Numbered from the stretch's first letter, positions 1 through 6,662 are shown. The stretch is 13,378 bases of DNA from Acidobacteriaceae bacterium (GCA_027307295.1 DAHUXF010000038.1:1-13378); one strand, 5' to 3'. A program made the numbers and translations. Notes: generated by a model not told the origin, from the sequence alone.

Positions 1-424
1 GGTCCCATCCTCGTCCCACAATCCATTCGCCCGCAGCCGCAGTCCCTGCGCGAGCGGCAATCCGCTGCTTCATGTCATCCAACTACTTGCTGCCCACCAG
101 GTCTACGTTCAGTTTTTCAAATCCTCCCATGCCAAGATGCACGTGCGCATCGTTGAAGCCGGGCATAACAAAGTGGCCGCCGAGATCGACCACCTGGGTT
201 TTTGGTCCTTTGTGCTTCTGTATGTCTTCATTCGATCCTATGGCGCTGATTTTTCCGCCGGAAACGGCCATGGCCTGCACCCGGCCCGGAATGGCCGCTG
301 GCGTTTTAGAGCCAACATAAATATCACCATTCATAAAGATGAAATCAGCGGATGTGTTTGATTGCTGCGCAGAAGAGAAACTTGCCATGGTCAACACCAC
401 CAGTACTGCGTATAAAATTTTCAT
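1..424 (-). pseudogene. Secreted YtcJ-like amidohydrolase, N-terminal part, interrupted by in-frame TAG
   Basis: The frame opens with an ATG at 424 and a typical signal peptide (MKILYAVLVVLTMASFSSA, cleavage near residue 19-20). It continues into the start of an amidohydrolase: a small beta domain (FMNGDIYVG, AMAVSGGKISAIG) and the metal-binding HxH of strand 1 in MPGFNDAHVHLG (His94, His96). A TAG stop at 83-85 ends the frame after 113 residues. The same frame then continues without further stops to position 2 and reads LDDMKQRIAARAG and GEWIVGRGWD, which is the expected YtcJ-family continuation. The gene is therefore broken by one nonsense codon (a CAG-to-TAG change would explain it), is read through, or contains a sequencing error. 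The 3' part lies outside the window. The product would be a periplasmic metal-dependent hydrolase of unknown substrate. Its start overlaps the M20 peptidase stop by 4 nt (ATGA), so the two are probably translationally coupled. The family assignment is firm; the pseudogene status is less so. Confidence 0.8.
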
Positions 425-1665
425 TCATGCACTCCGGTAAGAGCCAGCAAGACTAACAGAATTCGCTTTAATCCCAGATCACGATTCGCACAGTCGAACC
501 ATTCACGCAAAGTGTGGGCCCCGCCACCGTCGCCGCCAGCGCCAATGGTGGTGGCTTCTTTCCCCAGGGAGAGAGGGATATTAGCGTCCGTGGAGGCCAG
601 CCGGGGAAAGGATTCCACGCGCAGGTGCTTGTCCACCGCGCGGACCACCTGCAGGATACGGGCGTTGGGCGGCAGTTCCGCAGCGGGCCGGTCGCCAATG
701 GATTCAATGGCCAACGTGACTTTTGGTTCCCCGGCACGGAATGCAATTGGAATCTCACTCCATGCTTCCGCAACGCATTCACGCAGCCGGTCTTCCAGCT
801 TTTGCAGCTCTTCCATGGAAGCAGAGCGCAGGTCCACGCGGGCAGTGCCTGATTCTGGAATTGAGTTCACTGATGTGCCGCCGGAGATCACGCCAATGTT
901 GAAAGTGGTCCGGGGCGACTCCGGAGTGTGCACCTCACTGAACCGGGCCAGTGCCCGCGCCAGCAGAATGATGGGGTTGGGAACGCCAAAGTCGCTCCAG
1001 GAGTGTCCGCCGGGGCCGCGAAAGGTGACCTCAAAGCGGCGGCTGCCCAGAGCCTGGTCTACGTATGTGTCCGTTCCGGCCCCGTCCACCACCAGCAGTG
1101 AGGCAATGCTGTCACGCCATGGTGCTGAGGAAAACAGGTGGCGCATACCGCGCAAATTGCCTTCACCCTCTTCGCCCACATTGCCGATAAAAACAATGTT
1201 CGTGTCCGGCTTAAGCTGGCTGCGTTTCAGGGCGGAAGCTATTGCCAGCAATGCTGTTACCCCGGCGGCATTGTCGCTGATTCCGGGGCCGTACAGTTTG
1301 GTGTCCTGTTCGCGCGTTTTTAGCCTGGTGCCCTGGGGAAAGACCGTATCCAGATGCGCGCTTATGCCGATCAGGGGTTGTTGTGTGTCCGGATAAAGCA
1401 GCCCGACGACATTGCCCAGTTCGTCCACCTGAACATTTTCCAATCCTAAAGCAGCAAAGCGTTGCCGGAGCCACTCGCTGCGCGCCGCTTCGCCAAAAGG
1501 CGGGGCCGGGATTTCCGTTAACTCCCGCTGCCAGCGCCGGAATTCCATTTCCTGATTGTGGAGATAAATGAATGCAGAGTGCACCGCGCGCATCTCAGCA
1601 ATGCGCGCAATCTCGTGCTGCGGTGACATTCGTAAGCTATTGGGAAGCGGCGGGCGGCTAGCCAT
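421..1665 (-). CDS. M20 family metallopeptidase
   Basis: This is a zinc-dependent exopeptidase/deacylase of the M20 (peptidase T / ArgE / CPG2) superfamily, cytoplasmic, with no signal peptide. Numbered from the ATG at 1665 (414 aa), all expected active-site residues are visible: SAHLDTVF (His104 ligand, Asp106 catalytic), GISDNAAG (Asp131 bridging), GEEGEGN (Glu165 general base, Glu166 ligand), VVDG (Asp194) and GGGAHT (His384). The lid/dimerisation domain begins around GGHSW (about residue 219). An in-frame TTG at 1674 would add three residues, and an ATG at 1629 is a further alternative. None has a clear Shine-Dalgarno site, so the start is uncertain. The last codon overlaps the amidohydrolase start (ATGA). 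That pairing suggests degradation of a peptide or N-acyl amino acid, but the substrate cannot be read from the sequence. Confidence 0.9.
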   Translation of the reverse strand: MASRPPLPNSLRMSPQHEIARIAEMRAVHSAFIYLHNQEMEFRRWQRELTEIPAPPFGEAARSEWLRQRFAALGLENVQVDELGNVVGLLYPDTQQPLIGISAHLDTVFPQGTRLKTREQDTKLYGPGISDNAAGVTALLAIASALKRSQLKPDTNIVFIGNVGEEGEGNLRGMRHLFSSAPWRDSIASLLVVDGAGTDTYVDQALGSRRFEVTFRGPGGHSWSDFGVPNPIILLARALARFSEVHTPESPRTTFNIGVISGGTSVNSIPESGTARVDLRSASMEELQKLEDRLRECVAEAWSEIPIAFRAGEPKVTLAIESIGDRPAAELPPNARILQVVRAVDKHLRVESFPRLASTDANIPLSLGKEATTIGAGGDGGGAHTLREWFDCANRDLGLKRILLVLLALTGVHE

Positions 1666-1681
1666 CTGGGTCAATCACTAC

Positions 1682-1710
1682 TATATAACCGTCCTGAAGC
1701 CTACGCCAAA
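1682..1710 (-). promoter_or_regulatory. Possible promoter of the M20 peptidase / amidohydrolase pair
   Basis: On the minus strand a TTGGCG hexamer (about 1709-1704) lies 16 nt before TATATA (1687-1682). Each matches the sigma-70 consensus at 4 of 6 positions. Transcription would begin only about 10 nt before the ATG at 1665, giving a nearly leaderless message. That would fit the absence of a Shine-Dalgarno site there. This is a weak prediction from two hexamers only. Confidence 0.3.
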
Positions 1711-1870
1711 GAGGATTTTGGGCGTACCCAAGGGCCGCTTCATTGCTGCATAAATCCTGTTTCATTCTGAAGCGCCGCTCAAGCTGACCGCAGAGAAGCA
1801 AGTGCAACTTGTGTTGCCTGCGTGGCACATTGCAGTGCTGGCTGCCCGCTGCTCCGGCCACTGGTTTGGG

Positions 1871-1903
1871 GTAAAAGAAAGCGGCCCATTTGGGGGCCGC
1901 TTT
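1871..1903 (-). terminator. Rho-independent terminator after the 66-aa Lys-rich protein
   Basis: A perfect 10-bp inverted repeat, AAAGCGGCCC (1878-1887) and GGGCCGCTTT (1894-1903), has a 6-nt loop. Read on the minus strand the hairpin is followed by CTTTTAC, so the tail is moderately U-rich. It lies about 30 nt after the stop of the small gene ending at 1936. The stem is almost identical to that of the terminator at 2440-2469. Confidence 0.8.
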
Positions 1904-1935
1904 GTATGTACAAATTGTCTTTTTCCAGGGGGTCG

Positions 1936-2136
1936 TTATTTCGGCTGGGCGGTCTTGTCTTCAGCGGCGCCCTTTTTGGATTTCTTGCCACCTTTTTTAC
2001 CGCTCTTCTTGCTTTTCTTGGTAGCGGACTTATCGGTCGCACCCTTGTCTGTGGAACCAGTGCTGCCGGCAGCCTGTGCGAATGAAAGAGACGCGCCAAG
2101 CAGCATGGCAAACGCAATCGTAAGTAGCTTCTTCAT
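1936..2136 (-). CDS. Small secreted Lys-rich protein, copy 1 (66 aa)
   Basis: The function is unknown. The protein has a clear signal peptide (MKKLLTIAFAMLLGASLSFAQA, cleavage near residue 22). It is followed by a mature chain of about 44 residues made almost only of Lys, Gly, Ser, Thr, Ala and Asp, with 14 lysines in KK pairs and a KKGGKKSKKGAA block. The mature part has no aromatic residue and no cysteine, so it is probably disordered, highly cationic and periplasmic or extracellular. The ATG has a strong Shine-Dalgarno site (AAAGGAGA, about 5 nt away), and a terminator follows the stop. The gene at 2493-2696 is a paralog with the same plan, which supports coding on this strand despite a longer opposite-strand frame. 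Binding to nucleic acid, LPS or another polyanion is possible but is inference only. Confidence 0.8.
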   Translation of the reverse strand: MKKLLTIAFAMLLGASLSFAQAAGSTGSTDKGATDKSATKKSKKSGKKGGKKSKKGAAEDKTAQPK

Positions 2137-2439
2137 GTACTCTCCTTTAAGTGGATCAGTTTTGACTTATCTTGAATTTTTCTGTGGGAAACAATGCCCC
2201 ACATTGTACAGATTCGCGCGAAAAAAGACAGTAAACCTTCCAGAGGCCGCCAACCCAGGTTCCTTAAGAGTTACTTTGGACTTCAGTTGTGGTGTTCCCG
2301 GAGCTCTTTCTGGCTTTTTCGCCCTTTCTAACGATGGGGACATTGGTCCCGGTTTCGCTCCTGGAATAGACACATGCCCCAGGGAAGAGTCTCGGATTAT
2401 TGTGCGGAAAACTCACTGATTCCACGTAATATTGCAGGC
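2137..2439. other. Intergenic spacer without a supported gene
   Basis: About 300 nt separate the terminator of copy 2 from the start of copy 1. Apart from the -10/dyad described above, I see only a short hairpin (GGGAC-ATTG-GTCCC, 2337-2350) with no U-tract. Short frames cross the region on both strands, but none has a ribosome site or a recognisable product. It may simply be the leader and upstream region of copy 1. Confidence 0.5.
2191..2208 (-). promoter_or_regulatory. Candidate -10 box and overlapping inverted repeat upstream of Lys-rich protein copy 1
   Basis: On the minus strand TACAAT (2208-2203) matches the -10 consensus at 5 of 6 positions. A 6-bp inverted repeat with a 5-bp spacer, ACAATG (2191-2196) and CATTGT (2202-2207), overlaps it. 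The layout resembles an operator covering a promoter. The -35 region (CTGTCT, about 2231-2226) is poor. The predicted leader is about 60 nt before the ATG at 2136. Confidence 0.35.
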
Positions 2440-2469
2440 AAAAAAAGCGGCCCTCTAAAGGGCCGCTTT
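2440..2469 (-). terminator. Strong rho-independent terminator after the 67-aa Lys/His-rich protein
   Basis: A perfect 11-bp inverted repeat, AAAGCGGCCCT (2444-2454) and AGGGCCGCTTT (2459-2469), closes a CTAA loop. Read on the minus strand it runs into seven consecutive T residues (2446-2440). It begins about 23 nt after the stop at 2493 and probably ends the upstream minus-strand operon as well as the small gene. Confidence 0.92.
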
Positions 2470-2492
2470 GAACCTCAGGGTTCTCAAAACGC

Positions 2493-2696
2493 CTATTTAG
2501 GTGTGCCGGTGCTTGCGCCAGTGTCAGCCGCGCCCTTTTTGCTCTTCTTGCCACCTTTGTGATGGTGATGCTTCTTTTTGCTGGTTTGGGTCTTTCCGGT
2601 GTCTGTGGTTCCCGTTGCCGGTGGATTCTGTGCCTGAGCAAATGACATAACCCCGCCAAGGACCAGCGTACATGCAATTGTGAACAGCTTCTTCAT
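2493..2696 (-). CDS. Small secreted Lys/His-rich protein, copy 2 (67 aa)
   Basis: This is a paralog of the 66-aa protein at 1936-2136, of unknown function. It has a signal peptide (MKKLFTIACTLVLGGVMSFAQA) and then a mature chain of about 45 residues with 10 lysines, a run of four histidines (KKKHHHHKGG) and the shared GGKKSKKGAA block. The tail is rich in Thr, Gly and Pro. The His run, absent from copy 1, could bind Ni, Zn or Cu, but this is inference. The ATG follows AAAGGAG at 6 nt. The ribosome site sits inside a 12-bp palindrome (TCCTTTAAAGGA, 2703-2714). The gene lies 86 nt after the DRE-TIM enzyme stop and may be transcribed with it or alone. A strong terminator follows. Confidence 0.82.
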   Translation of the reverse strand: MKKLFTIACTLVLGGVMSFAQAQNPPATGTTDTGKTQTSKKKHHHHKGGKKSKKGAADTGASTGTPK

Positions 2697-2782
2697 CGAG
2701 ATCTCCTTTAAAGGAAGTTCAGAGTGTTATCTATCCAAACCCGTACCCGAAGAAATAGTTTCGCGCCCAACCATGTCCCTGG

Positions 2783-4033
2783 CTAGATACGGGCCGGAAC
2801 GTTCTGGCAGCAGGCGAGAATCTCCTCTTCCGTAAGGCACCGGTCTGACGCTTTGGCCCGTTGAAAAATGCGGTCTACCAGTTCGTCAGAAACGGCCATG
2901 CCTTTGCGCTCCAGCCAGAATATGACATTGGATTTGCCGGACATAGGGCCCACCTCAATGATCTGCTCCAGACCGAAGTAATGTGAGGGTACACCGGAGT
3001 AAACGGAATTAGCCAGTTCAATATCGCCTTTGCGGAATGCCTTAATAACAGCAGCGGCATGTACTCCCGTCGCTGTACGAAAGGCATCTTCCCCCATCAC
3101 GGGGTAATTGCGGGGAATGGGTACGCCTGTGGCTTCGGACACAGTGGTGCAGTATTCTTTCAGCCGGGTCAGGTCCTGCTCAACCCAGGGCGAAACGCCC
3201 ATTAACTTCAGGTTGACCAGTATCTGGTCAAGCTGCGTATTCCCCACCCGCTCGCCAATGCCCAGGGCCGTGCCGTGAACGCAATCAGCGCCGGCGGCCA
3301 GGGCAGCCAGGGAATTCGCTACCGCCAGCCCGCGGTCTGAGTGTCCGTGCCAATCCACGCGAATCTTCTCTCCAGAAGGCTTGACCACATTTTCCAGCAC
3401 AAACCGCACCAGCGCCTGTACGCCGCTGGGCGTGGCGTGCCCCACGGTGTCACAGATAACAATTGCCGCCGCGCCGCAATCAATCGCAGTGGTGTAAAGA
3501 CGCTTCACCGTTTCAGGATCGCAGCGGGAGGTGTCTTCCGTTACGTACATCACCTCAAGACCCAACGATCTGGCGTATTTCACAGCGTGCTCGGTGGTGC
3601 GCAGCAGAAAATCATCGGTCCAGTTTTCCGTATAGCGGCGGATGGGGCTCGATCCCAGAAAGCATGCCACTTCAATGGCAATGCCGGCCCGCTGAGAAAT
3701 TTCGGCAATCGGGCGGATATCGTTTTCGTGGGTGCGGGCGGCGCAATTCGGTCTGATTTTGAGGCGGCAGTTTGCGATTTCCCGGGCCAGCACTTCCACA
3801 TCAGCCACCGCACGCGGCCCAGCGCCGGGCAACCCGATATCGGCATAGTTAATGCCGAGGGCTTCCATCAGATGAAGGATCTTTAGCTTCTCATCAATAG
3901 CCGGGTCCTTGACCGAAGGCGATTGCAGGCCATCGCGCAGGGACTCATCGTCCAGCATGACCTGCTTCTGGGGATTGAACTCAACTCCCGACACTGAGTT
4001 CCAGTCATAAACGAGGTTAGAGTGTTTCAACAT
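2783..4033 (-). CDS. DRE-TIM family acyl-CoA condensing enzyme (2-isopropylmalate / homocitrate synthase-like)
   Basis: This 416-aa protein has the DRE-TIM metallolyase fold. Such enzymes join or split a 2-oxo acid and an acyl-CoA at a divalent metal. Visible motifs are ESLRDGLQ (Arg33, Asp34, Gln37), the metal-binding HGHSD (His229, His231, Asp233) and the synthase-type glycine loop GIGERVGN (258-265). The segment GEDAFRTATGVHAAA (about 314-328) is the synthase linker subdomain that follows the barrel. The chain is too short for the full LeuA regulatory domain of about 500-aa enzymes. The motif reads RDGLQ, as in HMG-CoA lyase, rather than the RDGEQ or RDGNQ common in LeuA and NifV-type enzymes, so the substrate is uncertain. 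The gene lies 40 nt after the aldehyde dehydrogenase, with GGAG 11 nt before its ATG, and is probably in the same operon. A specific gene name is not justified. Confidence 0.85.
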   Translation of the reverse strand: MLKHSNLVYDWNSVSGVEFNPQKQVMLDDESLRDGLQSPSVKDPAIDEKLKILHLMEALGINYADIGLPGAGPRAVADVEVLAREIANCRLKIRPNCAARTHENDIRPIAEISQRAGIAIEVACFLGSSPIRRYTENWTDDFLLRTTEHAVKYARSLGLEVMYVTEDTSRCDPETVKRLYTTAIDCGAAAIVICDTVGHATPSGVQALVRFVLENVVKPSGEKIRVDWHGHSDRGLAVANSLAALAAGADCVHGTALGIGERVGNTQLDQILVNLKLMGVSPWVEQDLTRLKEYCTTVSEATGVPIPRNYPVMGEDAFRTATGVHAAAVIKAFRKGDIELANSVYSGVPSHYFGLEQIIEVGPMSGKSNVIFWLERKGMAVSDELVDRIFQRAKASDRCLTEEEILACCQNVPARI

Positions 4034-4073
4034 TACTTTATAAGCTCCGCCCCACTATAAGGAGATTTTATCC

Positions 4074-5666
4074 CTAAAGTAGCTTCCGGCGGAGATAGGA
4101 TTTTGTGCTTTTGATGCCTCCCTGGATGCGGTTTATTAAATTTTTAGCAAACAGGAGCTCAACAAAGCCTTTCATCTGGTCGCCAAAAGCGGGACCGTAG
4201 CCGTACCACCATAGCTTCTTCATTTGTGGCATCCGGTCTGAATCCACGTACTTGGGCCAAACCATCTCTTCCAGTCCGAAGCGCCCATGTGTGCGCCCGA
4301 TGCCGCTGGCCTTGACTCCACCGTGCGGCGCTTCGCTGATGCCAAAGCAGGCGATCACGTCATTCACCATCACGGTACCGGCATGGATGCGCCGGGCCAG
4401 GGCCTCGCCGCGCTTGCGGTTATTGGTAAAGACGCTGGCCGCCAGGCCGTATTCAGAATCGTTCGCCAGTTGCACCGCCTGGTCTTCTGTGGTGAAGCTG
4501 CGCACCGGAAGCACCGGACCAAAGGTCTCTTCACGCATGATGGTCATGGTGTGGTCCATGTCGGCCAGGATTGTGGGCGCAAAAAAGTTTGGGCCGAGTT
4601 CGGCCAGAGGTTTTCCTCCAGCCAGCAGACGAGCGCCGCGCCGGATGGCATCGTCCACATGCGACTGAACGATGCGGAGTTGCCGTTCATGGATCATGGG
4701 TCCGGTATCAGTATTCTTTTCCGCGCCATTGCCAATGCGCAGCTTGCCGGTCTTGGCCACGCACGCGGATAAAAACTTTTCGTAGATGGACTCATGCACA
4801 TAGCAGCGCTCCACGGACAGGCAGGTTTGCCCGGCGTTCATAAAAGCGCCCCACACAGCCGCGCTGGAAGCCACGTCAATATCGGCATCCTCCAGCACAA
4901 TCATCGGGTCCTTGCCGCCCAACTCCAGCACTACTGGCAGCAATCGTGCCGCTGCCGCTTGCGCTACGCGTTTCCCCGTGGCAACGCTTCCGGTGAAGAC
5001 AACTTTATCAATCTCAGCGGAGAGCAACGCCGCACCCGCTGCGCCGTCTCCGGTAATAACTTGCAGCAAGTCGGGATCAAGCCCGGCCTGGCGCAACAAG
5101 CGTTGTAGCTCGAGCGAAGAGAAGGGCGTGAACTCAGATGGCTTCAGCACCACGGCGTTTCCTGTGGCCAGCGCGGACAAGGTCTGCACAGAAGGCAGAC
5201 TGAAGGGATAATTCCATGGGCTGATAACGCCGATGACTCCATAAGGCTCGCGCAGCAGCGTGCCGCTCTTGAGTTTCATGGCCGGATTACTGTGAGGCAC
5301 CGCCTCTGGCCGCAGAAATTGCGGAACATAATCCTTCAGGTACTTGAGCGTGTCCAGCACTACCAGGATTTCAGTAGACAGGGCTTCCGTCTCGGGCTTG
5401 CCGGCTTCCCGGCTGATGACACTGGCAACTTCGTTTTTCTGGTCGCAGAGAAGTTCACTGAAGCGCTGAAATATACGCGCACGCTCGCGCACGGTGGCGG
5501 CGGCCCAGGCCGCCTGCGCTTTTCTGGCCCGCGCCACGGCGGCAACAATCTCCTCGGCCGCAAGGTTGGGAATTGTGCCAATAGTTTCCTGCGTTGCAGG
5601 ATTCCGGACTTCTATTTTGTTCGCGGGCGCCGCTGTTGCGCTGACTGTGGTTGGAAATGCGTTCAT
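4074..5666 (-). CDS. NAD(P)-dependent aldehyde dehydrogenase with C-terminal extension
   Basis: The protein oxidises an aldehyde to the carboxylic acid with NAD(P). It is a full-length ALDH-superfamily member (530 aa from the ATG at 5666). Visible active-site elements are SPWNYPF (Asn152), VVLKPSE (Lys175), LELGGKDP (Glu248), GQTCLS (Cys282 nucleophile) and EETFGPV. After the catalytic core there is an extra tail of about 60 residues that is aromatic and basic (KKLWWYGYG, FVELLFAKNLI, YLRRKLL). It could attach the enzyme to membrane, as in fatty-aldehyde dehydrogenases, but this is inference. The ATG at 5666 is preferred because AGGA lies 9 nt upstream. The in-frame ATG at 5675 has AGGA directly against it. 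The gene starts 15 nt after truA, so the two are very likely cotranscribed. The physiological aldehyde is unknown. Confidence 0.92.
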   Translation of the reverse strand: MNAFPTTVSATAAPANKIEVRNPATQETIGTIPNLAAEEIVAAVARARKAQAAWAAATVRERARIFQRFSELLCDQKNEVASVISREAGKPETEALSTEILVVLDTLKYLKDYVPQFLRPEAVPHSNPAMKLKSGTLLREPYGVIGVISPWNYPFSLPSVQTLSALATGNAVVLKPSEFTPFSSLELQRLLRQAGLDPDLLQVITGDGAAGAALLSAEIDKVVFTGSVATGKRVAQAAAARLLPVVLELGGKDPMIVLEDADIDVASSAAVWGAFMNAGQTCLSVERCYVHESIYEKFLSACVAKTGKLRIGNGAEKNTDTGPMIHERQLRIVQSHVDDAIRRGARLLAGGKPLAELGPNFFAPTILADMDHTMTIMREETFGPVLPVRSFTTEDQAVQLANDSEYGLAASVFTNNRKRGEALARRIHAGTVMVNDVIACFGISEAPHGGVKASGIGRTHGRFGLEEMVWPKYVDSDRMPQMKKLWWYGYGPAFGDQMKGFVELLFAKNLINRIQGGIKSTKSYLRRKLL

Positions 5667-5681
5667 AAGGTCCATTCCTGC

Positions 5682-6437
5682 TCAATATTCTACGCTTACC
5701 AGAAAGAGCCCACTGGCCGGGGCCGTGGCTGCCGCTGCCGAACGGTTTCGGGCCTGCAGGACGCGGGTGAGATTACCCCCCGTCATGCTGCCTTTGCCCA
5801 CCAGCAGGAACGTGCCTACCAGGTTCCTCACCATGTGATGAAGAAACCCGCTGCCGCGCACGGTATAGTGCAGCTCTTCGCCTTGCCGCCGCCATTCGGA
5901 GTGATAGATGGTGCGCACGTTGTTCATCTCCATGTCTCCCTGCCTGCGCTCCGGATCAACAGCGGCAAAGGACGTGAAATCGTGCTCGCCTTCCACTATG
6001 GCCGCCGCAGCTAACATGAGCCCTTCATCCAGCGGATAAGGATGGTGATATACATACCGCGCCAGAAACGGAGAGCATATTTCGCCGCGGTAGATACGGT
6101 ATTGATATGTTTTTGCCACCGCCGATCTGCGCGCATGGAATTCCGGCGGCACTTCCTGGACGGCCAGCACGCGGATGCTTTCCGGCAGCACGTCATTGAG
6201 CGCGCGCCCCAGGTTGGCAGACGGAATCGGCGATTGAATCATGACGGTTGCAGTCTGGGCCAGAGCATGGACGCCTGCGTCAGTCCGTCCAGAGCCTTGC
6301 GGCAGTGTTTTTTCCCCGGTCAACTGTTCGATAGCGGACACTAATGTCCCCTGGATGGTTGCGCGATCGGGTTGCACCTGCCATCCGGCGAAATCATGAC
6401 CGTCATAAGTCAAAGTAAGCTTAAGATTACGCGCCAA
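5682..6437 (-). CDS. truA: tRNA pseudouridine(38-40) synthase TruA
   Basis: TruA converts uridines 38-40 of the tRNA anticodon arm to pseudouridine, in the cytoplasm. The 251-aa length is normal for the family. The N-terminus LTLTYDGHDFAGWQ, the catalytic motif GSGRTDAGVHA with Asp53, KTYQYRI and the C-terminal GSGFLHHMVRNLVGT are all diagnostic. The start is a TTG at 6437 preceded by GAGGG, and it places the conserved first beta strand at the usual distance. The gene is the first of a minus-strand series with the aldehyde dehydrogenase and the DRE-TIM enzyme. It diverges from the TolC-like gene across about 200 nt that contain several dyads. No link in function to the downstream metabolic genes is evident. 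Confidence 0.97.
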   Translation of the reverse strand: MARNLKLTLTYDGHDFAGWQVQPDRATIQGTLVSAIEQLTGEKTLPQGSGRTDAGVHALAQTATVMIQSPIPSANLGRALNDVLPESIRVLAVQEVPPEFHARRSAVAKTYQYRIYRGEICSPFLARYVYHHPYPLDEGLMLAAAAIVEGEHDFTSFAAVDPERRQGDMEMNNVRTIYHSEWRRQGEELHYTVRGSGFLHHMVRNLVGTFLLVGKGSMTGGNLTRVLQARNRSAAAATAPASGLFLVSVEY

Positions 6438-6480
6438 TATCCCTCGCTGACACTTTTTAACGCTCGAAAGCGGTGTTGAG

Positions 6481-6495
6481 CCGATATACTATCGG
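6481..6495. promoter_or_regulatory. Perfect inverted repeat in the divergent truA/tolC spacer
   Basis: CCGATA and TATCGG are exact inverted copies separated by TAC, forming a 15-bp dyad. A TATACT hexamer (6485-6490), 5 of 6 to the -10 consensus on the plus strand, lies within it, but no convincing -35 precedes it. The position between divergent genes suits an operator. The function is unproven. Confidence 0.35.
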
Positions 6496-6562
6496 GTTTC
6501 TGCCATATTATTGCCTTTAGATTCTGGAACCTCAGGCAATATTCCCGCGTATCTTAAAAGTG

Positions 6563-6579
6563 CCGGTTAACGGAACCGG
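6563..6579. promoter_or_regulatory. Inverted repeat upstream of the TolC-like gene
   Basis: CCGGTT (6563-6568) and AACCGG (6574-6579) form a perfect 6-bp dyad with a 5-nt centre, about 85-100 nt before the ATG at 6663. There is no U-tract, so it is not a terminator. It could be an operator or a structured leader element of the TolC-like gene. Confidence 0.3.
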
Positions 6580-6662
6580 AAATTTGCAGTCTTAAGTGAG
6601 TACACAAATAGCTCGCCAAGCCAAAGGAAATAGTATTTTTGAGCATGAATCGGAGAAGAAGA

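Noticed and set aside
512..1396. Long plus-strand open frame (294 codons) opposite the M20 peptidase
   Set aside because: It is antisense to a gene with every M20 active-site motif, is low-complexity Ser/Pro/Arg-rich, and has no recognisable domain.
1731..1740. AGGGCCGCTT, identical to one arm of the terminator at 2444-2469
   Set aside because: No complementary arm nearby, so it does not form a hairpin; at most a remnant of an older cassette.
2167..2373. Minus-strand frame of 68 codons in the spacer before copy 1
   Set aside because: GTG start, no Shine-Dalgarno site, no recognisable features; it overlaps the proposed promoter/dyad region.
1802..2419. Plus-strand open frame (205 codons) covering Lys-rich protein copy 1
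   Set aside because: The opposite strand has a signal peptide, strong ribosome site, terminator and a paralog. The plus frame has none of these and crosses the terminator hairpin.
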